This document shows, piece by piece, positions 10,332 through 19,959 of a stretch of 64,000 nt of DNA; position 1 is the first letter of the stretch, and every line of letters begins with the position of its first letter. The notes beneath the pieces were generated by a model. It saw only the letters and a list, made by a program, of their open reading frames with translations, made no database searches and had not been told where the DNA came from. Both the position numbers and the translations under genes were made by a program. Source of the stretch: Deltaproteobacteria bacterium (GTDB lineage Bacteria > Desulfobacterota > Desulfuromonadia > Geobacterales > Pseudopelobacteraceae); contig JACPFJ010000006.1 in the NCBI GenBank assembly GCA_016182975.1, positions 124,001 through 188,000 on the forward strand, in the 5' to 3' direction.

Positions 10332-11288
10332 TTAATACCAAAAGTTAATGTTAGCTAAACTATTAGCTGATATATAATTATCGCTAATATCTAATAAATT
10401 TCTTATCCCTTTACAGAGAGATATTTTAATGTCTTTATCACTAACCATTTTGTTATATAAAATCATTTTAGCCTTTAAATCACTTCCGGCTCTCTCGAAG
10501 ATTTTATTCCAGTATGAATCAAAAGTATCTAATCTAATATAAGAGTTGATATTGGCATCAACTATTTGTATAGAATTCGGGGAAATGAGGACTGCCCACT
10601 CATAGAATAATGCGGACTGGTGCAGGTTGAGAGGAGTACAAAGATATTTGAGTGACAGCTTTATTTTTTTTCTAGACAAAAGTTCTTCTGCGAATGCTTT
10701 AGTTTTACGAAGTTCCAGGCCCATAATTGTTTTATATGTATGATCTTCGAATCCAACAATTGAAATAGTCATTGTTTCAAACAAATATTCAGCCAACAAC
10801 AAAATATCATTATTAAAACATCCGTTGGATATGACATGGAACTTCATGTCAGGGTTTTTATTTTTTACGTCCCACAACCATTTCAATGTTTTTTTCTGAT
10901 ATAATACTTCCCCTCCTTGAACTGATAATTTATTAGGTTTGGTTATGTCGATAAATTTTCGCAAAGTTTCATAGTGACTGTATTTACCATCCGAATCTGG
11001 CGCATGCACGCAACACATAGCACACTTACCGTTGCAAGCCAGAGAAAACTCAATGTTAATAGTCTCGAAATGAAGCGTTCCAATTCCTGCTTTTGTCAAC
11101 TTATAACCATCACATTCACATTGATAGTCATAGGTTGCAATCTTATTATAGATATCCAACTCATCAATATTACCAATTTTTGACTTTTGATCTCCCCACT
11201 TCCTGCAGCATGGGAAGATATCACCATCATGGTTTATAAATAGTTGTCGCAAATGGCAGGGTGTAGTTATTTTTTTATTCAAGAGCAT
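10332..11288 (-). CDS. radical SAM protein with SPASM-like Cys motif N-terminal to the CxxxCxxC core
   Basis: FSLACNGKCAMCCVHAPDSDG; upstream FINHDGDIFPCCRKWGDQKSKIGNI. ATG at 11288 preferred over the TTG at 11324 because of GGAAGAGAAA upstream. Confidence 0.8.
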   Translation of the reverse strand: MLLNKKITTPCHLRQLFINHDGDIFPCCRKWGDQKSKIGNIDELDIYNKIATYDYQCECDGYKLTKAGIGTLHFETINIEFSLACNGKCAMCCVHAPDSDGKYSHYETLRKFIDITKPNKLSVQGGEVLYQKKTLKWLWDVKNKNPDMKFHVISNGCFNNDILLLAEYLFETMTISIVGFEDHTYKTIMGLELRKTKAFAEELLSRKKIKLSLKYLCTPLNLHQSALFYEWAVLISPNSIQIVDANINSYIRLDTFDSYWNKIFERAGSDLKAKMILYNKMVSDKDIKISLCKGIRNLLDISDNYISANSLANINFWY

Positions 11289-11336
11289 AATCGGTTTCTC
11301 TTCCAACGTTTTGTTTTGTAACAAGAATTGTGTAAC

Positions 11337-13184
11337 TCACTTAATTGCCTCCACAAAGAGCGAATCCGGCTTACGAGTAGTGCTGTTTACATCGGTATCA
11401 AGTCCAAATCGCGAAAATCCAGGAATCTGCGATTCATCGGCCCCTACACGACGAATGTCACGGAAACCTGCGTGGCGCAACAATCTCGCCAAACTAAAGC
11501 GGTCATACATCCACTGATGCACTTCACCTGACAAACGAAAACGTCCAATTTCTAAAGGTTCTGTAGGTTCTGGCAGTGGAGATGGAAGTGTTATACTGTT
11601 GTGCAAAGCATGTATAACACCTTTGGCTTCATCGCCAAGTCTTTCGATTATAAAATCACCGGATCTCATTTGTGGCTGAACCCACCAATCCAGCATTGCT
11701 CCACCACTGCGGTTGCGTACTGTTTGGTCATACATTTCGATCATCATCCAATCATAACGATCTTCCGCAACCAGATCACCATCAAGTGATTTTTCCATAT
11801 TCAACAAATACAATTTAGCAATAGTCTCAAGATCCGGCACAGCAACGCGTAATAAACCTCCAGGCTTTAGAATTCTGTAGCACTCAGCAATGAACTGTGG
11901 GGCTTCATCTTTTGTAAAATGTTCCAACAGGTGGGAATGATAGACTACATCAGCATGGTTATCCGGCAAGGGGATACCACTGCGCAGGTTGACCTGACTA
12001 ACATCTGGATGGTGCGAAGAAAAATCAAAGTTTAGCCAATCTGAATGAAAATTATTACCGCATCCAAGATTAACATACACAGGTTTAGCAAAAGACCTCG
12101 TTGTTAAGAGTGGTGATTTCGACTGTTTTGTCGCCTGAAGGCATAAAAATTTAGCTAGCGGGATTACAGCCTCATCGCTAGCGCACTGAAATGAACCTAT
12201 CGACGATATGTTGTCCCTTATATTGGGTAAGTATACACCGTAAAAATACTCTTTTATTGACTCAAGACCATGAATGCTACTATTGCTCAATATACTGTCA
12301 ATAATGAAAATAATATCGGCCTTACTCTTACTAACACCAATTCCCCAGTAATCGTCTGCAAAGTTCAACTGTTCTGCAGAAAGCTCTTCATTGAAAACAG
12401 AAAAAGTCTTATACAGTTGCTTGGATAATCCAGCTGGAAAGCTAAACCCCGAGCAATCCCTCTGTAATATGTCGTTAGGAGCAGCAAGCTCATATAGCTG
12501 CTTCCATAGATAATGAGGTTTTCCCATTAAAATAGAATAACCAATATGGGATCCGTTTTTATTAGACATAGTCATATCTGTTATAGTCAATAAACTTTTT
12601 AAGCGTGTAAGAAACATTGGGTCGAATATATGACCTGCCGTTACGCACTCGAAACCAGCGTCTTCATAATAAAAGGCTATACCTTGAAGTATATCTTTCC
12701 AATACAGGCATATTCGTACGGAATCGAAATTCGTAGAAATATTTTTTATCTCTTTAATAAACGCTTGAATGTCATACGTTATTGAAACATGATGAGTAGA
12801 GTGCGCAGGAAAAACCAAAAGATTTTTACCAAGGCGCTTTTTTTCAGAATGTATCTGGTTTTCTGTCAGTAAATTTTTTGCATACTGAATCAATGGACCA
12901 ATAGGCTCTACAGCTTTATCTGTCCATTTTTTTAATACGCTGATTCTTCGTGTGGGCCCACATAGAATTTCTGGCACTGGCGAACTAATATCAACATCCC
13001 ATACAAAGTCCCCAGCAAAAGCACCATGTTCGAGAACAAATGGCAGTGGGATAGCATTTTCCCAGCCAATAAAGTTTTTTAACGCTGTTGCATGCCCATA
13101 AAAATCATTTTGCGAACATATCTCCGGTGTTATCAACTCTCGGTCTCTAGCCAACTCATTGATGTTGGTAAATGCTTTTAACAC
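11337..13184 (-). CDS. two-domain protein: uncharacterised N-terminus + C-terminal class I SAM methyltransferase
   Basis: C-terminal VYVNLGCGNNFHSDWLNFDFS...HSHLLEHFTKDEAPQFIAECYRILKPGGLLRVAVPDLE. Confidence 0.8.
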   Translation of the reverse strand: MLKAFTNINELARDRELITPEICSQNDFYGHATALKNFIGWENAIPLPFVLEHGAFAGDFVWDVDISSPVPEILCGPTRRISVLKKWTDKAVEPIGPLIQYAKNLLTENQIHSEKKRLGKNLLVFPAHSTHHVSITYDIQAFIKEIKNISTNFDSVRICLYWKDILQGIAFYYEDAGFECVTAGHIFDPMFLTRLKSLLTITDMTMSNKNGSHIGYSILMGKPHYLWKQLYELAAPNDILQRDCSGFSFPAGLSKQLYKTFSVFNEELSAEQLNFADDYWGIGVSKSKADIIFIIDSILSNSSIHGLESIKEYFYGVYLPNIRDNISSIGSFQCASDEAVIPLAKFLCLQATKQSKSPLLTTRSFAKPVYVNLGCGNNFHSDWLNFDFSSHHPDVSQVNLRSGIPLPDNHADVVYHSHLLEHFTKDEAPQFIAECYRILKPGGLLRVAVPDLETIAKLYLLNMEKSLDGDLVAEDRYDWMMIEMYDQTVRNRSGGAMLDWWVQPQMRSGDFIIERLGDEAKGVIHALHNSITLPSPLPEPTEPLEIGRFRLSGEVHQWMYDRFSLARLLRHAGFRDIRRVGADESQIPGFSRFGLDTDVNSTTRKPDSLFVEAIK

Positions 13185-15178
13185 GCAGGTGTCCTCATTG
13201 GATAAATGTCCCTCGTAGCCTCGGTTAATCCGGAAATGGTTAATTTGCAGCTCAAACCTTCAGACAAATACCTCTTCTTAGAGGTTTCATCCATCTCCAA
13301 GGCGCTGAAACAGCAGCGAAAAAAATAGCTCGCACCAACCGGTTTGCTGATTATCATCCCCAGCGGGGTGGAAAGTGATAAGTCTACTTCAATCCGAAGT
13401 ACTTTCCTAGAATCACCAATTTCCACAACCCCTTCAGTTGCGCCTATCCCCTGCTTTGCCGATACAAGGAAGGAGGTCGGTTCTCCATGGGATATCCGCT
13501 TGCCAGCGACATCAAAGGCCTCCATTTCCGCGCCGCCATTGTGGGTACGATAATAGAGCTGATCTTGACAGAATGCTTCCGGGTTCAGTGTTACGTTCCC
13601 TATCCTGAGTGATCCAACCGGCACCATTTTCCAGAAGAATTTGTAATGCAGAGTAATGACTCCCTGCCTTATACCTATAGTTACCCTCTTGAGAATTTTG
13701 CCGAAAGGGGTTTCTACTATGGCAGCTACGATTACCTCTTCAGTTGCAGCATTCCAGCCGATATCTGTCGTCACTGGAACCAAGTCTGTTACTTTCGGAC
13801 GCCCAGGAGTTTCAAACACGACGTGTCCAGTATAAAAATCAGCACCACTACTGATGTCATCGTAGTAGCCATGTGGCAAAGTCCCACAGAGGCTATCGTT
13901 GCAGACATCGAAAAAAATCAGCGAATCAACGGCAAGGCCTCTTAGAAGATTGAGTACCACCTTTACCTTCGAAATTCCAATGGATAGGTAACGCTCATCC
14001 CGAGTGACTTTGACCTCAGGGGGAAGTGATGATGTCAGTTCTGGATATGTGTCTACAGTAGCAGAAGATGCCCCTGATTTACTTACAAAAGCATTGAGGC
14101 GCCTTCTATAGCTTTGCCACCTGCGACTGGTGATGTGCGTGCGGAAGTCACTGCTCCAGAGGTAACAAAGCTCTCGCCAATCGTCATCAGATGCATTGCC
14201 GCGAGCGACGAGCGCGTCATGGATACGCTGGCAACTGGTATTGATAGTGAGATCGTCTCTACCAGTCACCGCCCAGCGGGTGATGTTGTACTTCTCTTGT
14301 TTTTTTACCGGGATGGGTGATTCTGGTGACTCCAAACTAATCCGATTCCCTCCACCCGGTTCATTCAGGAGATGAAGCAATACTGAGGGAGCCACGAAGG
14401 TAAAGCGGTCTTCAGCCATTAAACTTTCCATGAGGATTCTGATCCGTCCCCACTCATTGTGTGCCATGGCTGCTTCCGTGGAAAACCGGCCTGGCCTGAA
14501 ATCAAAAATTTCCACATCGTTTCCGTAGAGAGGAAATGCTCGGTTCGAGCCGGCGCAGTGGCGTGCGATAAGTTTCAGGTACTCATCAAGTTCCAATTCC
14601 CCGTGCACGTAGCGCTGAAACTTCTGAAATGAAATTGAATTATTCCAAATCACAGGAATCTCTTCGCCATGCTGTCCCACTGCAATCTGGGGGAAATATC
14701 GCCACTCCGGATTCCACTCAGGATGGTTAAACGCCGGGTTATCCCATTCCATAACGATTGCGCGGTAACCGGCGTCCAGGTAGTGGCGGATGAGTCCGGC
14801 GGAGTAGGCCTGCTCGTTGATCAGTGCAATGAATGGCCGCTGGCCGAGCAATGTTTCATACACTTTATTTCCGAGAAGAAGGTTCTGGCGATTAACCTCT
14901 GCCGGGACTAGGGGACTGATAAGTTGTGCGTACCCGCTGCCGATTAATTCGCAGTGCCCTGTACAGAGATCACGCAGTTCCGCCACCCAACCCGGATCGA
15001 TAGCTGCCACAGTCTCCAGGGTGTAGCCGGTAATCTCAATTCCAAAGGAAAGATTAAGTTCCCGAGCAAGTCGAAGTAGAGGCCAGTAACAGCGGCGGAT
15101 AACCTCGGGACGCTGTTCCTCTTCGATGGAGGAGAACGCGAGGTTGAGATGGAAGATAGAATATAGCTTGAGAGTCAT
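13178..15178 (-). CDS. glycoside hydrolase family 57-like protein
   Basis: MTLKLYSIFHLNLAFSSIEEEQRPEVIRRCYWPLLRLARELNLSFGIEITGYTLE, GH57-type N-terminus. Confidence 0.7.
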   Translation of the reverse strand: MTLKLYSIFHLNLAFSSIEEEQRPEVIRRCYWPLLRLARELNLSFGIEITGYTLETVAAIDPGWVAELRDLCTGHCELIGSGYAQLISPLVPAEVNRQNLLLGNKVYETLLGQRPFIALINEQAYSAGLIRHYLDAGYRAIVMEWDNPAFNHPEWNPEWRYFPQIAVGQHGEEIPVIWNNSISFQKFQRYVHGELELDEYLKLIARHCAGSNRAFPLYGNDVEIFDFRPGRFSTEAAMAHNEWGRIRILMESLMAEDRFTFVAPSVLLHLLNEPGGGNRISLESPESPIPVKKQEKYNITRWAVTGRDDLTINTSCQRIHDALVARGNASDDDWRELCYLWSSDFRTHITSRRWQSYRRRLNAFVSKSGASSATVDTYPELTSSLPPEVKVTRDERYLSIGISKVKVVLNLLRGLAVDSLIFFDVCNDSLCGTLPHGYYDDISSGADFYTGHVVFETPGRPKVTDLVPVTTDIGWNAATEEVIVAAIVETPFGKILKRVTIGIRQGVITLHYKFFWKMVPVGSLRIGNVTLNPEAFCQDQLYYRTHNGGAEMEAFDVAGKRISHGEPTSFLVSAKQGIGATEGVVEIGDSRKVLRIEVDLSLSTPLGMIISKPVGASYFFRCCFSALEMDETSKKRYLSEGLSCKLTISGLTEATRDIYPMRTPAC

Positions 15179-15188
15179 GGTATGCTCG

Positions 15189-16448
15189 TCAAACGGGCTC
15201 GGTTAGGATGCGTATAGTTCGATAAACCTGATCTACGCGTGATTCAACCTCTTCTCGAGTTTTGCCTGAAATGACAACGACACCGAACCGATCTGCATGG
15301 CAAGTAACAACAGGCACCGTATCCCCTATCTTGTACCAAAACTCAAGCTTATGTACCCATGGCAGGCTTAGAACTTCGTCAACTCCTTCAATCGACACGA
15401 GTCGTCCTGGTGCAGGAAAAAAATATCGGTTTGCAACCCCTTTTTCGTATTTAGGACGCAGCTTTTCAAGATCGGGCTTGCGGCCTAAGGCAATAGATAT
15501 TGCTGCTTCCACAATGTTAACGCCACACCCCAAGGGAATAATACTTTCAGAAAAATCTCCTCCCGAAAGACGCGTGGCTACCTCAATCAATTTCGGCCCA
15601 TCCGGAGTCATCACCACATCACCCTTAATTACGCCGTTTACAACCCCCAAGGCTCGTCCGGCAAGCTCCACAAGTCGCTCAACCGCGAAACGATGCTCAA
15701 TGCTTACACAGCTTGGCATTGTACCGCCATTCTCTATTATGTTGGGAGCAAAATCTCTTAATTTTTCATAGTTCCGGTCATCAAACCCGGGGGTATAGGC
15801 AGTTCCTTGGTACATAATACTTTCGGTGCTGATCTGTAGTCCAGGAAGATACTCTTCAACCATTACCTCGCCACAAAAGGATAGTTGTTGAGCATCATAA
15901 AACAGTCTTTGCGTATCACAACCCTCTTCAAGGAAGAATACTCCGCGGGCACCTGAGCGATCCACAGGCTTGATAATGAGGGGATAACCATGTTCGCGAA
16001 TGATCTCTTGCAATTCAACCACTGAACTCACCATCGTGAACCAGGGGATAGGAATTCCATATTCTTGGAAACGGCTCTTCATTTGATATTTGTGTGTCGA
16101 AAGAAGAGCCGCCTCCATCGGAATATGAGGTGTGCCAAGATGCTCGGCCAGTTCGCAGACTACTTGGGGAATGTCACTACCCATGACAAGCACTCCATCA
16201 ATACGGTGGCCTCGCCTTTGGTAGTCATTCGCGAAAGCCTTCAATCCCGACACATCGCGAGTGCTGGTCACTGTGTAGTCGTCGGCCAGTGCAAATCCTG
16301 TTGAATCCGGTTTCATGTCTGCTACCAGAACCCGTAAACCCATGGCCTTTGCTGTACGGATGGCGAATAGTTGGTCGGCACTGGCACCCAACAGGAAAAT
16401 GGTTTCTGGTGTCCGATCTAAATTCTTAGCCAAGGTAGGCCCCCCCAC
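15189..16448 (-). CDS. ATP-grasp carboxylate-amine ligase-like protein
   Basis: PLIIKPVDRSGARGVFFLEEG...VEEYLPGLQISTESIMYQG...LIEVATRLSGGDFSESIIPLG; start ambiguous (GTG 16448 or TTG 16433). Confidence 0.82.
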   Translation of the reverse strand: MGGPTLAKNLDRTPETIFLLGASADQLFAIRTAKAMGLRVLVADMKPDSTGFALADDYTVTSTRDVSGLKAFANDYQRRGHRIDGVLVMGSDIPQVVCELAEHLGTPHIPMEAALLSTHKYQMKSRFQEYGIPIPWFTMVSSVVELQEIIREHGYPLIIKPVDRSGARGVFFLEEGCDTQRLFYDAQQLSFCGEVMVEEYLPGLQISTESIMYQGTAYTPGFDDRNYEKLRDFAPNIIENGGTMPSCVSIEHRFAVERLVELAGRALGVVNGVIKGDVVMTPDGPKLIEVATRLSGGDFSESIIPLGCGVNIVEAAISIALGRKPDLEKLRPKYEKGVANRYFFPAPGRLVSIEGVDEVLSLPWVHKLEFWYKIGDTVPVVTCHADRFGVVVISGKTREEVESRVDQVYRTIRILTEPV

Positions 16449-17175
16449 TTACGCTGATTACCTGTCCCGTTATGTAATTCTGTTCGTCCGCCGCCAGCAG
16501 AACACAGGTGCTCGCAACGTCGCGCAGCTGGCCTGGCCGTTTGAGCAATGTCATGTCGACAATCTTTTGACCAGCAGGGCTGGCCAGTTCATCGGCTGTC
16601 TGTTCGGTCCACATGATGCCGGGAGCTACGGCGTTAACCAAAATATTATGTTCGGCGCCATAACGTGCAACTACCTTGGTCAGACTGTTTAGACCTGCCT
16701 TGGAAACGGCGTAGTGAACGGTCTTTGGGCCGTGATACTGACCGGCCACCGAGGAGATGTTGATGATGCGGCCCCCGCTTTGTTTTTTCATGAATGGGAA
16801 AATTTCCTGGCAGCAGATGAAAGGACCCTTGAGGTTAACCCCCATGATCAGATCCCAGTCTTCATCGGTGGCCTCATCGAACCAGCCCCTTTTGTTGATG
16901 CCCGCATTATTAACAAGGATGTCGATGCGACCAAAGGTTTCGGCTGCTTGTCGGAACAGTTCGCGGACCTCTTGGCGTTTCGAAACGTCGGCCTGAATCA
17001 CAAGCGACCTTCGACCTAGTTGGCTAATATCGTGAGCCACCTCCTGAGCTGCGACTGCGTCGCTGATATAGTTGACCACTATATCAGCACCTTCGCGAGC
17101 AAAGGAAAGGGCTATTTCCCGTCCGATTCCCCTGGCTGCTCCTGTGATGACGGCAATTTTTCCGCTAAGTCTCAT
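16426..17175 (-). CDS. SDR-family oxidoreductase (FabG-like)
   Basis: GKIAVITGAARGIGREIALSFAREGADIVVNY; YAVSKAGLNSLTK. Confidence 0.9.
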   Translation of the reverse strand: MRLSGKIAVITGAARGIGREIALSFAREGADIVVNYISDAVAAQEVAHDISQLGRRSLVIQADVSKRQEVRELFRQAAETFGRIDILVNNAGINKRGWFDEATDEDWDLIMGVNLKGPFICCQEIFPFMKKQSGGRIINISSVAGQYHGPKTVHYAVSKAGLNSLTKVVARYGAEHNILVNAVAPGIMWTEQTADELASPAGQKIVDMTLLKRPGQLRDVASTCVLLAADEQNYITGQVISVSGGAYLG

Positions 17176-17199
17176 TATTATCTCTCCCGCTGCTCCGTA

Positions 17200-17404
17200 C
17201 TAATGGAAATGAAATTCGTTCTTGAACCTTTGGAAGTGCATGGCCAGTGTCTCAAGGGTCATCACGTCAGCAGTCAGCATTACATCGATGCTGGGTACCT
17301 GCTCTTCCAGGTAGGCGGCGAGGTAGCCGACGTTCAGGAGAAACTGATGCTTCTTCAATTCGTCTTCAGGGGGTGACGCAATAAAAGAGGGCGACTTTCA
17401 TCAT
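17200..17404 (-). pseudogene. frameshifted remnant resembling the N-terminus of a B12-binding radical SAM protein
   Basis: MMKVALFYCVTP* in one frame, continued in another as (P)EDELKKHQFLLNVGYLAAYLEEQVPSIDVMLTADVMTLETLAMHFQRFKNEFHFH*. The frame change is at a 5-C run. Confidence 0.5.
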
Positions 17405-17421
17405 AGGTTCTCCAGACCGCG

Positions 17422-18066
17422 TTAGCTGCGCAGCCCTGACAAGGTGGCGCCGTTGTGGAAGCTGAACACGTATTTCGTCTCTTCTACATGAAATAGGGGT
17501 ATAGCGTCGGAGAGCTCGTCCAGGTATTCGGTTATCTGGTAGTTTGGATTCCGGTAATCGTGCCAGACGATGCACGCCGGCCGGTCTTTGGTGATCATGC
17601 AGAAGGCATTTTCGGTGTCACTACGAACAACTTGCATATGGTGGCCTCCGTCTATCAGGATGAAATCCATCGCTTCCCGATACGGAGCAAAATCGAACTG
17701 CGTGGAGTCGCCGAACAGTTCAACGATGCGTTCACGATGCGATGCATCGTCAAAAAGCTTTTTCTGGCACAAGCTTTGGCCTAGATTTTTCTGTTCGTAG
17801 CCGTCCAGCAGCTCAGAATCACACGCAGCGCCTAAATCCAGGGTGAATATCTGAGCACTGCTGTTCTCTGCAAACATCAGGGTAGTCTCCCCGAGGTAGG
17901 TTCCGAACTCGAAGATGGTTCGTGGGGCGATAACCTTCAGCAGGCTTGCGAGAATTGCCCGCTCCAGCATGGAGGTAACAGAGTGTTGGAACGGCAGGTT
18001 GATCCGGGCCATCCGGTCTTCCTCTCCGAGCAGATTGAAAACTTTGTGCGGGCGTATATGATTCAT
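17422..18066 (-). CDS. class I SAM-dependent methyltransferase
   Basis: TIFEFGTYLGETTLMFAENSSAQIFTLDLG...MDFILIDGGHHMQVVRSDTENA; start MNHIRPHKV after GGAGGACATC. Confidence 0.8.
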   Translation of the reverse strand: MNHIRPHKVFNLLGEEDRMARINLPFQHSVTSMLERAILASLLKVIAPRTIFEFGTYLGETTLMFAENSSAQIFTLDLGAACDSELLDGYEQKNLGQSLCQKKLFDDASHRERIVELFGDSTQFDFAPYREAMDFILIDGGHHMQVVRSDTENAFCMITKDRPACIVWHDYRNPNYQITEYLDELSDAIPLFHVEETKYVFSFHNGATLSGLRS

Positions 18067-18079
18067 GATGTCCTCCTGT

Positions 18080-19063
18080 CTATGAACGATGCCTGCGACG
18101 TTGCGCCTTGAGGGCCGCAGCCACGATGTCTGCCACGTCGATCCCGTAGGCGCCGAAAAGCTCGGAATGTTCGCCGCTGCGGCCAAACAAGTCCCTGACG
18201 GCAACTATCTCCATGGGCACCGGACAAACCTGCACCACTGACTCTGCCACTGCCCCGCCCAAACCGCCAAGTGCAGAGTGGTCTTCTACGGTAACGATCG
18301 CCCCGGTTTCGATGCAGCACTTTTCAATTAGGGCGTGATCAAGGGGTTTTATGCTCCGCATGTTCACGACACGTGCGCTGATGCCTTTCGTGGCGAGCAG
18401 GTCCGCGGCCTTAAGCGCGGCAGCGACACGGGTGCCGCAGGCTATCAGGGTCATGTCATCTCCGTTGCGCAGGATGTCGCCCTGACCGATCCGAATCGGT
18501 CCTGGGTTTTCATATATTATTGGTGATGGGCTGCGACCAATGCGCATGTAGACCGGTCCCGGGGCATTGAGGATCGCTGCGAGCATGGGCTGGATCTCGT
18601 TGGCGCAGGCTGGCACGACCACTGTCAGGCCAGGGATTGCCCGGCAGGTGGCCAGGTCTTCCAGCATCTGAGCGGTGGCTCCATCGGGACCGGCATCGAG
18701 GCCGACGTGGCTGCAGCAGATCTTGACGTTACGGCCGCCGTAGCAGACAGCCGTGCGGAGCTGTTCGTGGGCGCGCATCACAGTAAACGAGGCAAAACCC
18801 GCTACCAGCGGGATGAGGCCGGTGTCGGCGAAACCAGCCGCAGCAGCCATCAGGTTCTGCTCGGCGATGCCAAACTGCACCACGCGTTCAGGGAAGGCTC
18901 CGGCAAAAGGCTTGGCACCGGTTCCGCCGGCTACGTCTGCGTCAAACAGATAGAAATCGCTCCGCATCCTTCCCAGTGTCACCAGCGCCCGGCCAAACCC
19001 CTCACGCAGGGAGACCTCCTGGCCCAGTGGAAAAAAATCAAAGTTTTGACTCATGTCGTTCAT
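18080..19063 (-). CDS. transketolase, C-terminal subunit
   Basis: FDADVAGGTGAKPFAGAFPERVVQFGIAEQNLMAAAAGFADTG. Confidence 0.88.
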   Translation of the reverse strand: MNDMSQNFDFFPLGQEVSLREGFGRALVTLGRMRSDFYLFDADVAGGTGAKPFAGAFPERVVQFGIAEQNLMAAAAGFADTGLIPLVAGFASFTVMRAHEQLRTAVCYGGRNVKICCSHVGLDAGPDGATAQMLEDLATCRAIPGLTVVVPACANEIQPMLAAILNAPGPVYMRIGRSPSPIIYENPGPIRIGQGDILRNGDDMTLIACGTRVAAALKAADLLATKGISARVVNMRSIKPLDHALIEKCCIETGAIVTVEDHSALGGLGGAVAESVVQVCPVPMEIVAVRDLFGRSGEHSELFGAYGIDVADIVAAALKAQRRRHRS

Positions 19064-19126
19064 GTCCTTTGTTACCCTTCACCGGTGATCATGCCAGGTT
19101 AGTGCCATAGCCTTGTCTGGCCAACC

Positions 19127-19942
19127 TCAAAGCGTACCAATTTCTGCCAACGCTCGCTCCAGGTCGCTATCGGATATTTTGACTGTGCCGTGCCAATGGG
19201 GCTGGTCTTCCATGAAGGAGACTCCCTTCCCTTTGACAGTCCGGGCGACGATCAGTGTCGGCTTGTCCCTACAGTCGCGGGCCGCGTGGAAGGCGCTGGC
19301 AAGGAAGTCACAGTCATGGCCATCGGTCTCGATCACGTTCCAGCGAAACGCCTCTATTTTCTCCCGTACCGGTGCATAGTCCATGGTGTCGCAAACCCGG
19401 CCGTCGGCCTGAAGAGTATTGGCGTCGAGAATCGCACAGAGGGAGGCTACCCTGTGGTGACCGGTGGCCATTATTGCCTCCCAGGTGCATCCTTCCTGCA
19501 TGTCGCCGTCACCAAGGATGACCCATGTCCTGAAGTTCCTGCCTGTACAGCGTCCCCCAAGAGCCATCCCCAGCCCCTGAGAAAGTCCCATGCCAAGGGA
19601 CCCGGAAGGAGCGTCGATCCCCGGAATTGAAACTGATGGGTGCCCCTGGAGTAAGCCGTCGAGTCGCCGGAAACGATCGAATTCAGCGCAGTCGAAGAAC
19701 CCCCTCAAGCCAAGAGCTGCGTAAAGGGATGCACAGCCATGCCCTTTTGAGAGGACAAGGCGATCACGATCCGACCAGCGGGGCTGGTGAGGGTCAATGC
19801 GCATCTCGCTGAAATAGAGCACCGCCAGGACGTCAGCTATGGACAGGGCTCCGCCGGGGTGCCCTCCAGTGCTTCGATGGATTATTCGAAGGGTCTCGCC
19901 ACGGATCTGGCGGGCATGGTACCTTAGGTCGCTGTCGGTCAT
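19127..19942 (-). CDS. transketolase, N-terminal subunit (TPP-binding)
   Basis: HRSTGGHPGGALSIADVLAVLYF...LSKGHGCASLYAAL...ILGDGDMQEGCTWEA. Confidence 0.9.
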   Translation of the reverse strand: MTDSDLRYHARQIRGETLRIIHRSTGGHPGGALSIADVLAVLYFSEMRIDPHQPRWSDRDRLVLSKGHGCASLYAALGLRGFFDCAEFDRFRRLDGLLQGHPSVSIPGIDAPSGSLGMGLSQGLGMALGGRCTGRNFRTWVILGDGDMQEGCTWEAIMATGHHRVASLCAILDANTLQADGRVCDTMDYAPVREKIEAFRWNVIETDGHDCDFLASAFHAARDCRDKPTLIVARTVKGKGVSFMEDQPHWHGTVKISDSDLERALAEIGTL

Positions 19943-19959
19943 GAATGATCTCCGTCTGG

